A DNA stretch of 64,000 nt from Hirsutella rhossiliensis (Eukaryota; Ascomycota; Sordariomycetes; Hypocreales; Ophiocordycipitaceae), in assembly GCF_020360975.1 (NCBI RefSeq), contig NW_025408671.1, positions 6,200,001 through 6,264,000 of the forward strand. Reading direction: 5' to 3'. Under the pieces are notes generated by a model that had not been told where the DNA came from, searched no databases, and saw nothing but the letters and a program-made list of their open reading frames with translations. This document shows positions 1 through 11,639 of the stretch, in pieces (the stretch's first letter is position 1; each line of letters starts with the position of its first letter). A program made the translations under genes and the position numbers.

Positions 1-619
1 TAGCTTATTACTTTTCCTTTACTACTAGTAAAGGCATTATCTAATTATTTATTTCCTGGTAAGTCTATCGCCTTATTAGGTCCTTAACTCTAGCTATTAA
101 GGTAGTTATTACTTTAATTATTAAATTATTAGATTTTATTTTTTCTAAATAGTACCGTCGTCCTCTAAGTATTCTCGGCTTTATAAAGCTACTTATCGCT
201 ATATAAATAAAACGGAATAATAAGTTTACGCCCTAGAGACTAGTTTAAATAGGGACGAGGGTATATACCTAAAGTATATATAGTATATAGCTAAGGATTA
301 GTAGAGTAATTAACTACGTAATTATCTAATCGTTAGTCCTATATATAGCTTTAAGGGCCTTAGGTTATAAATATAAGTCTTAGAGATTTCTTTACTCTAT
401 ACCTCTTTATCTTTATTAAAGTCGTGTAACTAATAGCTTTTACTTTAAAGGGAAAAATAAAAATTTAAATTAACCGTAATTAAGGAAGATACTTAATTAG
501 ATAATTAAGGTCTTTATAAAGCCTTTAAGTATACTTAAAAGTAAGTTAGATAGGGATTACTAGGGGTCTTATCCTTTTAACGGGCTAATATCTATAGGGG
601 TACGATCTTACCTATTAAA
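1..619. other. RIP-saturated sequence, no identifiable gene
   Basis: The stretch is very rich in TpA and nearly devoid of CpA/TpG, with stops in all frames. I could not recognise any protein motif, LTR or RNA here. It ends where a truncated copia A LTR begins. It may be the 5' part of the gypsy element whose reverse transcriptase follows, but nothing seen proves this. Confidence 0.5.
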
Positions 620-1026
620 ATAAGTAGGGAAGAGAGATTTAATTCTTATAGGGGCAGTAATAAAGGTAAGGGAGTAATTATTATATTACCTTAATTATTA
701 TTCTTTCCTTTATCTAACGCCCCTCTTTATACCTATCTATTATCTTAATTAATAAAGAAGATCCTACTTAAAGAAGTTATTAATATCCTTTTAACTACTA
801 AGCTTTTTACCGGTTTTTTAGCCGTTACCGGTATATCCGTCTTATCTCTCGCTACCTCTATAGGAAGCTATCGCTACTTATACTTCCCTTTATACCCCTA
901 CCGTCCTTTCTATACCTCTTTTTAGCTCTTTCTTCCTTTTTCTATACTAGGTATTTTTAGCTTCCTTAGTCCCTCTTACTAAAGGATATATCTAAGAACT
1001 ATAAAATTAAGCTACGCTTCGCGATA
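620..1026 (-). repeat. Truncated LTR of copia family A
   Basis: Read on the minus strand this matches the family A LTR seen at 3479-3935 and elsewhere: shared blocks include the CTTCGCGATA terminus at 1017-1026, the AATTAATAAAGAAGATCC block and the AGAGAGATTTAATTC block. The other (U5) end is missing: homology stops at about 620, roughly 65 bases short of the normal terminus, so the copy is not an intact solo LTR. It is strongly RIP-mutated. Confidence 0.75.
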
Positions 1027-1497
1027 ATAATAGTTAATATAAGACTATAGGTTTTAGTATAAGTAGTAGATCTAACTAAAATATTCTATGCCCTACTTAT
1101 TCTTATATCGTAGATATCTTTAAAACTACTAAGCTAAAATAAGTAATAGGGTATCCGTTCTACTTATAATTAACTTATATATTTTATATATATTTCTATT
1201 TACTAGGATAAGCTTATCTTAACCTATGTTTCTTAAAAGAAGCTATAAATATTTAGTAGAGGTCTTTTATATTTAAGGGTTATTCCCTTAAACTATATTA
1301 TAAACCCTCTTTTTATAAGCTTATTTTATAAAGCCTCTTTATACTTATTATTTCTTTATAATTATAAAATAGGAATATAAGAGTATATTCTTATACTTCT
1401 TATATATATATATACTCCTTTAAGTATCGCGTATACTATATACGTTAATTAACGCTGTCGCTTAAATCTGATAGGCGGCCATATCTTTTTCGTGATA

Positions 1498-1511
1498 GTT
1501 ATAAGCCCGGG
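1498..1511 (+). promoter_or_regulatory. Primer-binding site of TRIM-1 (initiator-Met half-tRNA)
   Basis: GTTATAAGCCCGGG directly follows the 5' terminal repeat. With one RIP change reversed (A back to G) it reads GTTATGAGCCC, complementary to the anticodon stem-loop of eukaryotic initiator-Met tRNA (GGGCTCATAAC). Priming by an internal tRNA fragment is known for Drosophila copia. The same site follows the family A copia LTRs at 5750 and 47806 (minus strand), and an unmutated version lies at 59995-60008 (minus). Confidence 0.75.
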
Positions 1512-1594
1512 CGGAGGGGTTACCCCTCCGGGAACTTCCCGGTAACTACGCACGCACTTCTAGCTAGCCTGGCGCGTATTACCCGAAGGCCCGT

Positions 1595-1605
1595 GGTTCG
1601 AGTCC
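1595..1605 (+). promoter_or_regulatory. Pol III B-box-like motif in TRIM-1
   Basis: GGTTCGAGTCC is a full match to the tRNA B-box consensus (GGTTCGANTCC). A poor A-box-like TAGCTAGCCTGG lies about 34 bp upstream. The surrounding sequence does not fold into a full cloverleaf by eye, so this is a tRNA-like fragment rather than a tRNA gene. The other two members carry a RIP-altered (TRIM-2) or variant (GATTCGATTCC, minus strand 59918-59928) version at the equivalent place. Confidence 0.6.
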
Positions 1606-3478
1606 CGCTAGCGCAATTGAGCGCGGTTTTAGTATAGGGCCTGCCTATATAAAAAATTCCCGCTATGGTCTAGGATATCTAGGTATCCCGGGACGAATTA
1701 ACCCGATATCCCTAAGGGGGTATATCGCGTATACTATATACGTTAATTAACGCTATCGCTTAAATCTAATAGGCGGCTATATCTTTTTTGTGATATTAAG
1801 GGGCTATAAACTTAGTTAGCTAATTTATAAGGATAATATAAAGAATCTTATAAGACCTTATACTAAATATCTATTAGAACTTCCTTAATAATATAAGCCT
1901 TAAAGGGCCTAATATAATATATAATAATAAAGAGGTAGTACTAAGAGTAAGGAGATTTATCTTTAAATACCTTATTAACCTTAATAAAGTCCTAGTTAAT
2001 ATTAAACTCTTTAATTATATAATTATAAAGGCTAAATAGAAATTCTATTAATAAGTAACTAAAGTTATTAGTTATATCTATTTAATAAATAGAAAGTGCC
2101 CTATAAAAGCTAAAGTTATTAAAATTAAGGAATAAATAATAAATCTTAATATAATATATATTAAAGCTTTCCTTAGTATTATAAAATACTATTAAAACTA
2201 AATTAAATAGTTCGCTATCTTAGTAAAACTACTTATAAACCTATTAAAAAAGAATTTTATAAAGAGTAAGAAAATAAATAAGTAAAAATAATAGCTACCC
2301 TTAAGGAAACTATTACTAATCTAGTTTTTTTAATATCTCTTAATATTAGCTTATAAAGAAAAGATATTATTTTAATATATAATATTAGTTTACTTAGCTA
2401 GGAAGTAGTATTAATATAAATCGTTAATAGAAAAAAGCGACTTATAACGTTTAAAAGTAAAATATAGTTACTAATAGAAACTAAATATAATATAATAAAG
2501 AGAGAGTATAGGGCTATATTAAGTATACTTAAAAGACTAAGAATATACTTATATAGTATATATTTTATCTTAAAAACTAATATATAAGTCTTAATCGATA
2601 AATTAAAAGGTACCTTTAAAGACGTTTTTAAAGCTATAATAACTTACTAAATAAGCTTTATTATCCTCTTTAACTTTACTATAAAATATATTTAAGGTAA
2701 GAATAATAATATAGCTAGTAAACTCTTAAGAAAGCTTAAAAGACCTTTTAATATATTAAATAGGGAAATAAAAAGCGATATTAAAAAGTTTATAGACTTT
2801 TACTTAAATATAGTATAAGGGACTAAGCTATAAAGGGACTATTTAAAGGAATCGAGAATAATTATAGACTTTATTTAAATATTAAAACGGCCGAAGGGCC
2901 TATTTAAATAAAACTATAGAAAGCTATACTTAAAGAGTTTAAATTTCTATATTAAAGATTAAAAGCTTTAGCGACTCCTTAAAAAGGAAGAAAAGGGACC
3001 TATACTAGTTATAAATAACCTAAAAAAAATAGAAAAAGATTATTACGAAGTACTATATATAAATAGGATATAAAAGATAATAAGTTATATATATATTTAT
3101 AAAGAATAAGTATTAGTAGGCTAGCCTTTAAAATAATATTTATAGTATAATCTCTTCTTATAAAGAGTACTAATACTTTATAACTAAGAGACCTTAAGAA
3201 GTTATAACTATAACTATACCTAGCTACTTTATAAGTAAAATTTACTTTAATAGCTAGTATATATAATTTAATTATAAGTATTTATACCTTATAAAAGTAT
3301 AAGATAACCTTATTAAATAAGTAGAAGTAGCCGTAGTTAAAGAAATTACTATAGGAGCTATAACTAAATTTATACTCTTTATTATTTATAGGTATAGTAT
3401 AATACTATACGTTATAATTAATAAAGGGTCTAAAATAAAGAAAAGTTTTAAGTATATCTTAAAAGATATAGGTATTAA

Positions 3479-3935
3479 TGTCGCGAAGCGTAGCCTGATT
3501 TCGCAGTTCTCGAAGATATCCCTTAGCAAGAGGGACCAAGGAAGCTAGAAACACCCGGTGTGGAAGAAGGAGCCGAGAAGAGGTGCAGAAAGGAGGGTGG
3601 GGGCATAAGGGAAAGCATAAAGTGGCGAGAGATAAGACGGATATGCCGGAAACGGCTGCAAAGGAAGGAAAAACCGGCAAAAAGCTCGGTAGTTGAAAGG
3701 ACATCAGTGGCTTCTTTAAGCAGGATCTTCTTTGTTAATTGAGATGCCAGACGGGTATAAATAGGGGCGTTGGATAGAGGAAAGAAGGACAATCAAGGCA
3801 ATACAACAATCACTCCCCTACTGCAATTGCTGCCCCCGCAAGATTCAAACATCTCTGCCCTGCCTGTCCGACCCCTTACTTCTACTTTCACCTTCGTGCA
3901 TTTTATATGCACTTCTCGCATCTCTCTTCGCGAGA
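3479..3935 (+). repeat. Solo LTR of copia family A, almost free of RIP
   Basis: A 457-bp LTR starts TGTCGCGAAG and ends CTTCGCGAGA, giving near-perfect terminal inverted repeats. A perfect TSD, ATTAA, lies at 3474-3478 and 3936-3940. It interrupts the integrase of Gypsy-C. Unlike its surroundings it keeps many CpA and TpG dinucleotides, so it is the best template for the family's original sequence. A solo LTR normally arises by recombination between the two LTRs of a full element. The open frames over this LTR (for example 3459-3704 minus) are chance frames in non-coding sequence. Confidence 0.92.
3756..3763 (+). promoter_or_regulatory. TATA box of the copia A LTR promoter
   Basis: TATAAATA within GGGTATAAATAGGGG is a strong TATA-box candidate in the middle of the LTR, at the expected U3/R border. 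Most copies of the family keep a TATAAA form (for example GGGTATAAAGAGGGG near 31738), so the site is conserved despite RIP. Transcription would start some 25-35 bp downstream. Confidence 0.6.
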
Positions 3936-4620
3936 ATTAAAGTTATTTAGACTTTAGTATATAATTTAAAGGTAAACGCGGTAGTAAAATAAGGGTGCTA
4001 AAGGTTAATAATAATACTTATAAAAATAGTAAAGAAAAAAGGTAAGTAAATTAAATACCTTAACTAAGTAATCTTTATAAAGTAAATAATAGTTAAAGAG
4101 TCTTATAAAATATTAGCTTTCTACCTACTATATAGATAGGAACCGGTACTACCTCTTACGGTAAAACACTTAACTTAGTAACTATTTAACTAAAATAAAG
4201 TAAAAATAAAAGAAGAATTATTTAAAGCATATATATAAGTCTTAAAAAGGAAATAAAAAGATATAAGAGAAGCTAAGAAAAGATTAATAAGATATTAAAA
4301 TCGGTTAGTAAAGAAAATAAATAAAGCTAATAGGTATATAATAAGGAAAGAGAGCTTAACCTAAAAACTTTATCTTACTATTTAATATAATACGATTAAA
4401 TAATTTAAGGAGGTAAGCTAAGTATTAAATAAGATAGAACGGTCCCTTTTAAGTAGTATCGCGCTTAAAGTAGTCTAAGGTATATAGGATTAAGACTTTA
4501 AATAAAATTATACTTAATAAGATAATCTTAAGAAAGTATTTAAAGGAGTTTAAAAAGGATAAAGAAGGTTAATAGTACTTTATTAAGGATAACTAGTTAC
4601 TTTAAGATATAATTACTCTT

Positions 4621-5283
4621 AATAAAATAAGGAAAGAAGAAATAATAAATAAAGTAAATAATTTACTACTTTTACTAAGTAGAAAAGCCTTAAATTAAAT
4701 AGTATTATAGCTATAATAACTCTTTAATAAACCTTAAAAGGATTAAAGCTAAGAAGAAAAAGAAAAGTAACTATAAATACCTAAGAAAGGCCTAAAGTAT
4801 ACGATTAACGTTTAGCTACTATAGCTTTATAAAGTAAAAAAAGATCTTTATATAGGAGCCTTAAAGACGCTAATTTAATAAGAAAAGAAAGAGGTAAAAA
4901 AGGAGCTAAGAAGGAAAAATTAATAAAGATAAAAGTCTATAACTATTATAAAAAGTATACTAAAACCTAACTAGTAACTAAGGTACTATTTAACTATTTA
5001 ATTAAAGGACGACTATAATAGCTAGGATATTTATAAGTATCTTACTTATTATTTTATCTTTTTAAATTTTCTACTTAAAGTTCTTTAAGTAGATAAGTAA
5101 TAGTAATTTCTACCCTTCCTTTATAATAACCTACCTTTTACTATCTTAAAGAAGATAAATAAAAATATAATTAAATAATAAAGTAAGATAAATATTCTTA
5201 GTACCTACCTCCTTTAAAAATAGGATTTTTTACTTTATAGATAGGGACGTTTATTTTTTATTATAAAAGGAGAGACTTATTAT
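4621..5283. other. RIP-decayed sequence, no gene recognised
   Basis: This AT-rich stretch between the end of the Gypsy-C integrase homology and the 5' LTR of copia A1 has stops in every frame. I see no motif I can name. It may be the 3' end of Gypsy-C or another element. Confidence 0.4.
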
Positions 5284-5749
5284 TATTAAGAAGTATAGCT
5301 TAATTTTATAGTTCTTAGAGATATCCCTTAGTAAGAGGGACTAAGGAAGCGAAAAAAATAGGTTTTAAGGAAGGAGCTAAAAAGAAGTATAGAGAGGAGG
5401 GTAAGGGTAAGAGGGGAAGTAAGAGTAGCAATAGCTTCCTATAAAGGTAGCGAGAGATAAGATAGATATACTAGTAATAGCTAAAAAACTAGTAAAAGGC
5501 TTAGTAGTTAAAAGGATATTAATAGCTTCTTTAAGTAGGATCTTCTTTATTAATTAAGATACTAGATAGGTATAAAGAGGGGCGTTAGATAAAGGAAAGA
5601 AGGATAATTAAGGTAATATAATAATTACTCCCTTACCTTTATTACTACTCCTATAAGAATTAAATCTCTCTACCTTACCTATCTAACCCCTTACTTCTAA
5701 TTTTACCTTTATATATTTTTATATACTTTTTATATCTCTCTTCGTAAGA
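5284..5749 (+). repeat. 5' LTR of copia A1
   Basis: A 466-bp RIP-mutated family A LTR. It starts TATTAAGAAG (from TGTCGCGAAG) and ends CTTCGTAAGA. The primer site follows directly. Confidence 0.85.
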
Positions 5750-5899
5750 GTTATAAGCCCGGGAGGAATAGAATTCCTATACCTTCCGGCTGCTATAAAA
5801 GGCACCTTTCTTATATCCCTCGTAGCTTCCTTTTACCCCTCTTACTAGAAAAGCCGATTTTTAACCGACTTTTCTACCCCCCTCTTCTATAATAATATC

Positions 5900-8800
5900 G
5901 AAAAACGACTTTACTACCCCTATAGTCTATAGGACGATTCTTATAGAGCCCTAAGATTAGGATAAGTAAGTAAAGGAGCTACGGGCTCGTATAGATAGAA
6001 CTATTTATAATTTAGTCTTCTCTAATAAGTAGGACCCTCTCGAGCCCCCTCTTTATCCTAGGGCAACGGAATTTATAGAGGGAGCTTCCTTCTTCTCCGA
6101 GCTAACCTTTATATAATAGAGAGCTTTTTCTACTACCTTAGGTAACTACGAGAGTTATTATAAGAAATACCTTTATAAGATAAAGCTACTAACTACTATA
6201 CGTATAGCGATAATAGAATCTATTAATACCGTAAAGCTAATTATTCTTTAAGAGGAAGAGACTCCTAGGTAGTAGCTTTTAAAGCTCGAGACCTCGATAG
6301 CTCCCTTAAGGGGCTATATAACTAACCGTATTAAGAAGACCTATACGGCCTACCTAGGAGCCTTTTCTACTAGGAACCTACTAGCTTCTTCGTAGCTAGG
6401 TAAGTAGGAAGAAATACTTAAGGAAGCTAACTAATACTTCCTTATAGAAGCTCTTTCCGGCTAGTAGCTATAGGATATATCTCTGCTAATAAAGCCTATT
6501 AGTAACGGTTACTCGACTATCTTTCGAGAGGCTAGCTAGGAACTAGACAAAGAAGCTACTAAAGTATAATAGTAAGCAGTCTTATTCCTTTATAGCTAGC
6601 ACTCGACCTAGACGGCTCGACCTACTGCCCCTATAGCTGCTATAGCCCCTGCTACTACGGCTCCCGCTACTGCTGCTACGGCTGTTGCCCCTCTAGCTCC
6701 TCCTCCCTCGAGAGCATTAACACTGTCTTTAACGGCTGCCCTAGTCCCGGCCCCAGCTCCGCCTTCTACTCTAGGCCCGGTCCCGTTAGTTAGACCGGCC
6801 CGACTAGTCCCCTAATAGACCTTTTAGTCCGTTAGTCGAAAAATTAAGGAACTAGTTAAAATCGAACCTCTTTATTAAAATTAGTAATAAGAGGTAAAAA
6901 GGGGAGGTTTTTAAGTAGACCTTTAGTATCGGGATAAGGATTCCTCGAAGAAACGAAAGACTAAGCGAAACAGCTGCCTAGCCTATAAATCCCTAGGCTA
7001 TCTATTATTATAATACTAGTAGGTCTTTAAGGAAAACCGACCTAAAGGATTTAACCCTTTAAAGAGGCTATAAAAAACGATATAATAGTCTCTTAAGGAG
7101 GACCCCTCGTTATAAAAGAAGATAGATAAGATTTAGGTTACTAAGAAATAGTAATAAACGCCGCTACCCTTATTTAAGCCGTAAATTTAAGGAAAGATTA
7201 TTAGTATAGTAAATCCGGCCTTTATCTTCCCTATAGATTAATAAGGCTAAAACTAACCGTTAGAGCCCTTTAATTATCCCCTACGAAAATCAGCTATCCT
7301 TAACTCTAGTACTTCCCTTAATATATATAATATACTCTTATAATTCCGGTCTTTTAAGAAGGCACGGAGGGAATATCTTACTACTAGGGAATTAACCGTA
7401 TAGATAGAGGGATATAGAAGGGTGAATTTTATAATAAAATTACCTAACGGATCTATATATATTCTTTAATAAAAAAGGGTAGCTTTTTACCCTTAATTTT
7501 TAATAAGCCTAATTTCCTTCTACCTTCTTTAAGAGGAAGGAATCTTCTAAGATATAACGTCTAAGCCTATAAGGCTAGTTTAAAAGAATTAGACTATTAG
7601 GCTTATTAAGGAGAAATTCGGTTAATTTATTCTTAAATTCCGACCTATCCTTAGGAAGGAACCTCTTAAGAGGTAAGCTTTCCTTACTAGGAGGAATAGG
7701 TCTACTATAAAGAACCTTCTTTTAGCAGCCTAAGGAGACGGTATTCTTTAGTATATATAACTTAGTTACCTAGGCCCCTTAGCTTTATATAAGCTAAGCT
7801 AATAATAGGGCGTACGAATAAGGGGACTAAAGACTATCGAATATAAATACTATAGTTAAGGAAAGACTAGGAGACGAATTTCTAAACGAACCTTAATACG
7901 GCCGGACTAGCTATATAAGGAAATTTAGGTCGATTAGACCGACGTCTCTAGGGACTAGGAAAGCTTCGTTAAGGTAATGTTTTTTATAGACGCTTTTTTA
8001 GGGATGGTTTTCCCTTATTTCTTACGGACCTACCTAAGTAAGTATAACTAGTCTGCCCTCTAGGACTTCGTTAACTAAATAAAATCCTACTTTAGCTATA
8101 AGGTAAAGAAGATACGGTCTAATAGAGAGCTATTTATAAAGGATATCTTAAATTAGCTTCGAAAAAGGGGCATTTTACCCCTCCTATTAGCACTAAATAC
8201 CTAGGCCTAGAACGGAGGGGCAGAAAGATTAAGTAGTACTATAATAGAAAGGGCCTATATAATAAGACTTACTATAAGGCTTCTATATAACCTTTAGAGG
8301 GAAGTCGTTAAGACCGCTTATTACCTTTAGAACCGGACCCCTAGGGACCCTAAGAACCCTAGGGAACTAAACTAAGGAATAGATTAAAAATCTCCTTTTA
8401 AGCCCTTTATAAAGAAGAGGGCCTCGCTAGCTTACCTTTATACCTATAGCTATAAGGCATATATAATAACTACCGATATATTACTAAAAAGGAAGAAGAA
8501 AAGAAAGCTTAATTTAAGAGCCTTTATTAGTTACCTTATTAGTTATAATTCTATAAATATCTTCCGGATCTAGATTCCTCTTCTATAAAAGGTTATTTTA
8601 ACTAGGGATATAATTTTCGATAAATCTAGCTTCTTTAATAGAAAGAGGGATTAATAGCCCCTCTTACTCTCTTAACGTTAGCTAATTTAAAAGATTTAAA
8701 TCCCCCCTTCCTAATAGTCTTAAGAAGAGGTCTTAGATAAGGAAATAGAAAAAGAAACCGATATCGAAGTAGTTAAGGATAACGCCGACTTCGAGGAAGA

Positions 8801-11130
8801 AAGAAAAGAGAAAGCTACTAAATTAAATAATCTAGACGAAGAAGGAGACTATAAGAAAGTAGTAGAGCTAGAATACGCCTACCTACCTACGCCTTCTCTT
8901 ATAAAATAAAAAGAAGATCTAGAAGTAGCTTTTTTAGTTAGTCTTCCTATCTCGACCCTTAAGGGGGTAGGAAAGGCACCTCTCTTAAAAGATTACCCGG
9001 CTGCCTTTTTATCCCTACTTCGAGAAGTAAAGGAAGGTATAGGGCCCGATATAAAAGAAGACTAACCTCTCCCTTATTTCGATTAGTTTTCTAACTTCTA
9101 CCTAACGCTAATAGAAGACGGTTCCTATAGAGCGTTTATAGTAGGCCGGCTTTTTAAGCTATAGCTATTAGTAAGGAAGGTATATAAAAGAGACCTCCTA
9201 GACCTACTAGTAATCTAGAAGCAGCTAGAAAAACACCCCTTTAAAGACTAGTTTTTCTAGGCCTAGAAAGACTACCTAGCCTTATATAAAGAGATAGGGT
9301 CTTTTAAAGAGGTCCTTAAGGAAAAGGTAAGAGGAAAATAGGTCCTTAGCTATAGGTAGGTCTTTATCTATAAGACTAATAAATATAGCTTCCTTTAAAT
9401 ATATAAAGCCTAGCTAGTTATCTATAGAAATTAATAGGAAAAAGGGGATCTAGCTACTAAGGCAACTACCCTAGTAAGGATATCTTTTTAGACCCTTTTA
9501 GCTATAGTAGTAGAATTTAACCTCGAGCTTAAATAGATAGATATAGTTAACGCCTTTATTAACTACCTACTTAAGGAAGAATAAGTTATCTATATATACC
9601 TTCTACTAGGCTTTTAATAGCTAGGAAAGGTTCTATAGCTTAGGAAAGCTCTATACGGACTATAATAATTACCCCTTCTTTAGTAATAGCATTTAATAGG
9701 TTCCCTTAAAGCCTTAGGCTTTAAGAAAGTCCCTTAGGAACCGTATATAATATAAAAGGGTAAAATTATAGTCTTTTTCTACGTCGATAATATTATGTAG
9801 GCCTACCTAAAAGAGGAAGAAGCTAATACTAGGGAGGCTATATAAGGCTTATAATAAAGGTATAAGATAACTAGGCTAAGGGAGCTAAAGTAGTTCCTAG
9901 GGATATAAATCCTTTAGAATAGGTCCTAACGGACTATCTAGCTTACCTAGGACGCCTATATTAATAAGGTCGCTTATAAATTCCTCCCTAATTCCCTCGA
10001 TAAGAAGCTTCCCTCTACGCTTATATTAGATAAAGAGCTTTTGCCTAATCTATCCTTTTAAGCTAGGGAGCAAGAGAAACACTAATATTAATAGAAGGTA
10101 GGCTCCTTACTTTTTTTAGCTATTTCTACTAAACTAGATATCTCTTTTATAGTCTCCCGGCTAGCTAAGTATAACTAGAATCCTAGCCCTAGGTATTAAG
10201 AAGTAGTAGATAGAGCTATCCTTTATCTCTATTTAATAAGATTATATCGTCTATGCCTAGGAGGGTAGGGAAGGAAATAAGCTACCGAAATCTTTTTTTA
10301 TTCGAGCGATTCGTCCTTAATAGATAATTCCTTAGATAGAAAGAGCTTATAAGGGTATATTATATTCCTTTTTAAAGGAACTATTACTTAGAGAGCTTCG
10401 AAGTAAGTTACTATTACGACTTTTAGTATAAAGGTAAAGCTACTAGCTCTTTTAGAAGCGTTAAAAGAAGCGATTTTCCTTAGCTAGCTACTAATATTAT
10501 TACGACTATAAATCCTAACCCCGTTAGCTATAAAATATAATAATATATAGACTATATAGATTCTTATAGAGGAAAATAGTAAGCTATAGACCTAGCTATA
10601 GTATATTAATATCTATTAGTATTAGCTATGCTAAGAGGTTTAAAGGGGACTTATTTCCGTCTATTAGGTTCTAATAGTATTAATAAAAGCTAATAGTTTT
10701 ATAAAGCCCTTACCGAAGTAGAAGCTAGCTATCTTTTTATAGTAAATTAAGCTAAAAGACGTTTAAGAGAAGCTATCCTTAGAAGCCCGCCTTAAGAGTC
10801 TATAAGAGGAGCTAATAGTATATAAGAGGAAGGAGACGTCTATAGCTAAAGAGAGGACTTAGGACTTATCCTAAAGGAGGGCCCCTAGCTTAATTAGGAC
10901 TTATTCTTCTTAAAGGCCCTCTTTTTAGGGACTTATCCTTAGAGAAGCCCTTTTTTCTTATAGGACTTAATTTCCTTCTTAGGCCCCTTTTCCTAAAGTA
11001 AGTCTAAAAGAGCCTAGGGCTAAAACCCGGATTTCTCGAGTAGGGGATAAGTATAAACTAAGACCTCCTCTATATACTTACCGGCCTAGGTATTTAGCCT
11101 TACCCTTTCTATAAGGGCAGGCTATAGCTA
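5900..11130 (+). pseudogene. Copia A1 gag-pol relic
   Basis: Plus-strand polyprotein broken by RIP stops. A gag-like region (5940-7000) contains an Ala/Pro-rich stretch near 6630-6790. The integrase lies at about 7850-8600 and is readable as IQVDQTDVSRD, FVKVMFFIDAF.GMVF, NTQAQNGGAER and YKAYITTD, the usual copia order with a final D-x-E catalytic region. Reverse transcriptase follows at about 9430-9900, with QIDIVNAFINY, LRKALYGL and a catalytic box reading FYVDNIM where YVDD is expected: the second Asp became Asn by a TpG to TpA change. RNase H follows to about 10700. Known role: the element's capsid, protease, integrase, RT and RNase H. This copy is inactive. Confidence 0.85.
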
Positions 11131-11138
11131 AGGGGGTA

Positions 11139-11614
11139 TATTATAAAGCGTAGCCTAATTTCGTAGTTCTTAGAGATATCTCTTAGCACGAGGGACCTAG
11201 GAAGCTAAAAAATAGGTTTTAAGGAAAGAGCTAAAAAGAGATATAGAGAGGAGGGTAGGGGTAAGAGGGGAAGTAGAAGTAACGATAGTTTCTTATTAAG
11301 GTAGCGAGAGATAAGATAAATATACCGGTAACGGCTAGAGAGGATAGGAAAAACTAGTAAAAAGCTCGGTAGTTAAAAGGATATTAATAGCTTCTTTAAG
11401 TAGGATCTTCTTTATTAATTAAGATGCTAGATAGGTATAAAGAGGGGCGTTAGATAAAGGAAAGAAGAATAATTAAGGCAATATAATAATTACTCCCTTA
11501 CCTTTATTGCTGCTCCTATAAGAATTAAATCTCTCTACCTTGCCTATTTAACCCCTTACTTCTAATTTTACCTTTATATATTTTTATATACTTCTTATAT
11601 CTCTCTTTATAAGA
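11139..11614 (+). repeat. 3' LTR of copia A1
   Basis: A 476-bp family A LTR directly after the purine tract AAGGGGGTA. It starts TATTATAAAGCG and ends CTTTATAAGA. Copia B coding sequence begins immediately downstream. Confidence 0.85.
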
Positions 11615-11639
11615 ATAAAAGCTTTATCTTAGATTTTTC

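Larger units (their letters stand above)
1425..1795 (+). mobile_element. TRIM-1, miniature LTR retroelement with tRNA-like box
   Basis: Two 73-bp direct terminal repeats (1425-1497 and 1723-1795) start TATCGCG and end CGTGATA/TGTGATA. They enclose a 225-bp non-coding centre. The element is bounded by a perfect 5-bp TSD, TTAAG, at 1420-1424 and 1796-1800. The centre holds, in order: a primer-binding site (GTTATAAGCCCGGG at 1498), a 9-bp stem hairpin at 1512-1530, a tRNA-like region with a consensus pol III B box at 1595-1605, and a purine tract CCTAAGGGGG at 1711-1720. There is no room for gag or pol, so it must borrow proteins; copia A shares its termini, primer site and purine tract. It interrupts the RT region of Gypsy-C. 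Its centre retains more CpA/TpG than its surroundings, so it is younger or too short for efficient RIP. Confidence 0.85.
1027..4620 (+). pseudogene. Gypsy-C pol relic (RT, RNase H, integrase)
   Basis: A Ty3/gypsy polyprotein read on the plus strand through many RIP stops. After the TRIM, 1801-2560 holds the end of the reverse transcriptase with a catalytic box that reads FLNNISLKGP where family members have an acidic pair followed by xxKGP. RNase H follows (TKYN..KREL near 2490, then YSIYFILKTN near 2560 and a degraded IASKLLRKL near 2710). An integrase core precedes 3478 (SFKYILKDIGI) and resumes after the inserted LTR as KVIQT.AYNLKVNAVV. The in-frame resumption across a 5-bp TSD shows one continuous ancestral ORF. 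The 5' part and both LTRs were not identified. Known family role: reverse transcription and integration of the retroelement. This copy is dead. Confidence 0.8.
5284..11614 (+). mobile_element. Copia family A, full-length copy A1
   Basis: A complete Ty1/copia element of about 6.3 kb: 5' LTR 5284-5749, primer site from 5750 (GTTATAAGCCCGGG), coding region, purine tract AAGGGGGTA ending at 11138, 3' LTR 11139-11614. The two LTRs differ from each other mainly by RIP-type changes and small indels. The 5-bp sequences outside the LTRs do not match (ATTAT before, ATAAA after), and the flanks belong to different sequences: unidentified decayed sequence left, copia B right. This suggests recombination after insertion. 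All frames are broken, so it cannot move by itself. Confidence 0.85.

Noticed and set aside
1560..1615. A complete tRNA gene in TRIM-1
   Set aside because: The B box is perfect, but the A box is poor, the A-B spacing is short and the acceptor and T stems do not pair properly. I call it tRNA-like only.
3459..3792. Open frames on both strands over 3459-3792
   Set aside because: They lie within a bordered solo LTR with a TSD and a TATA box. They overlap each other on opposite strands and show no protein motif.
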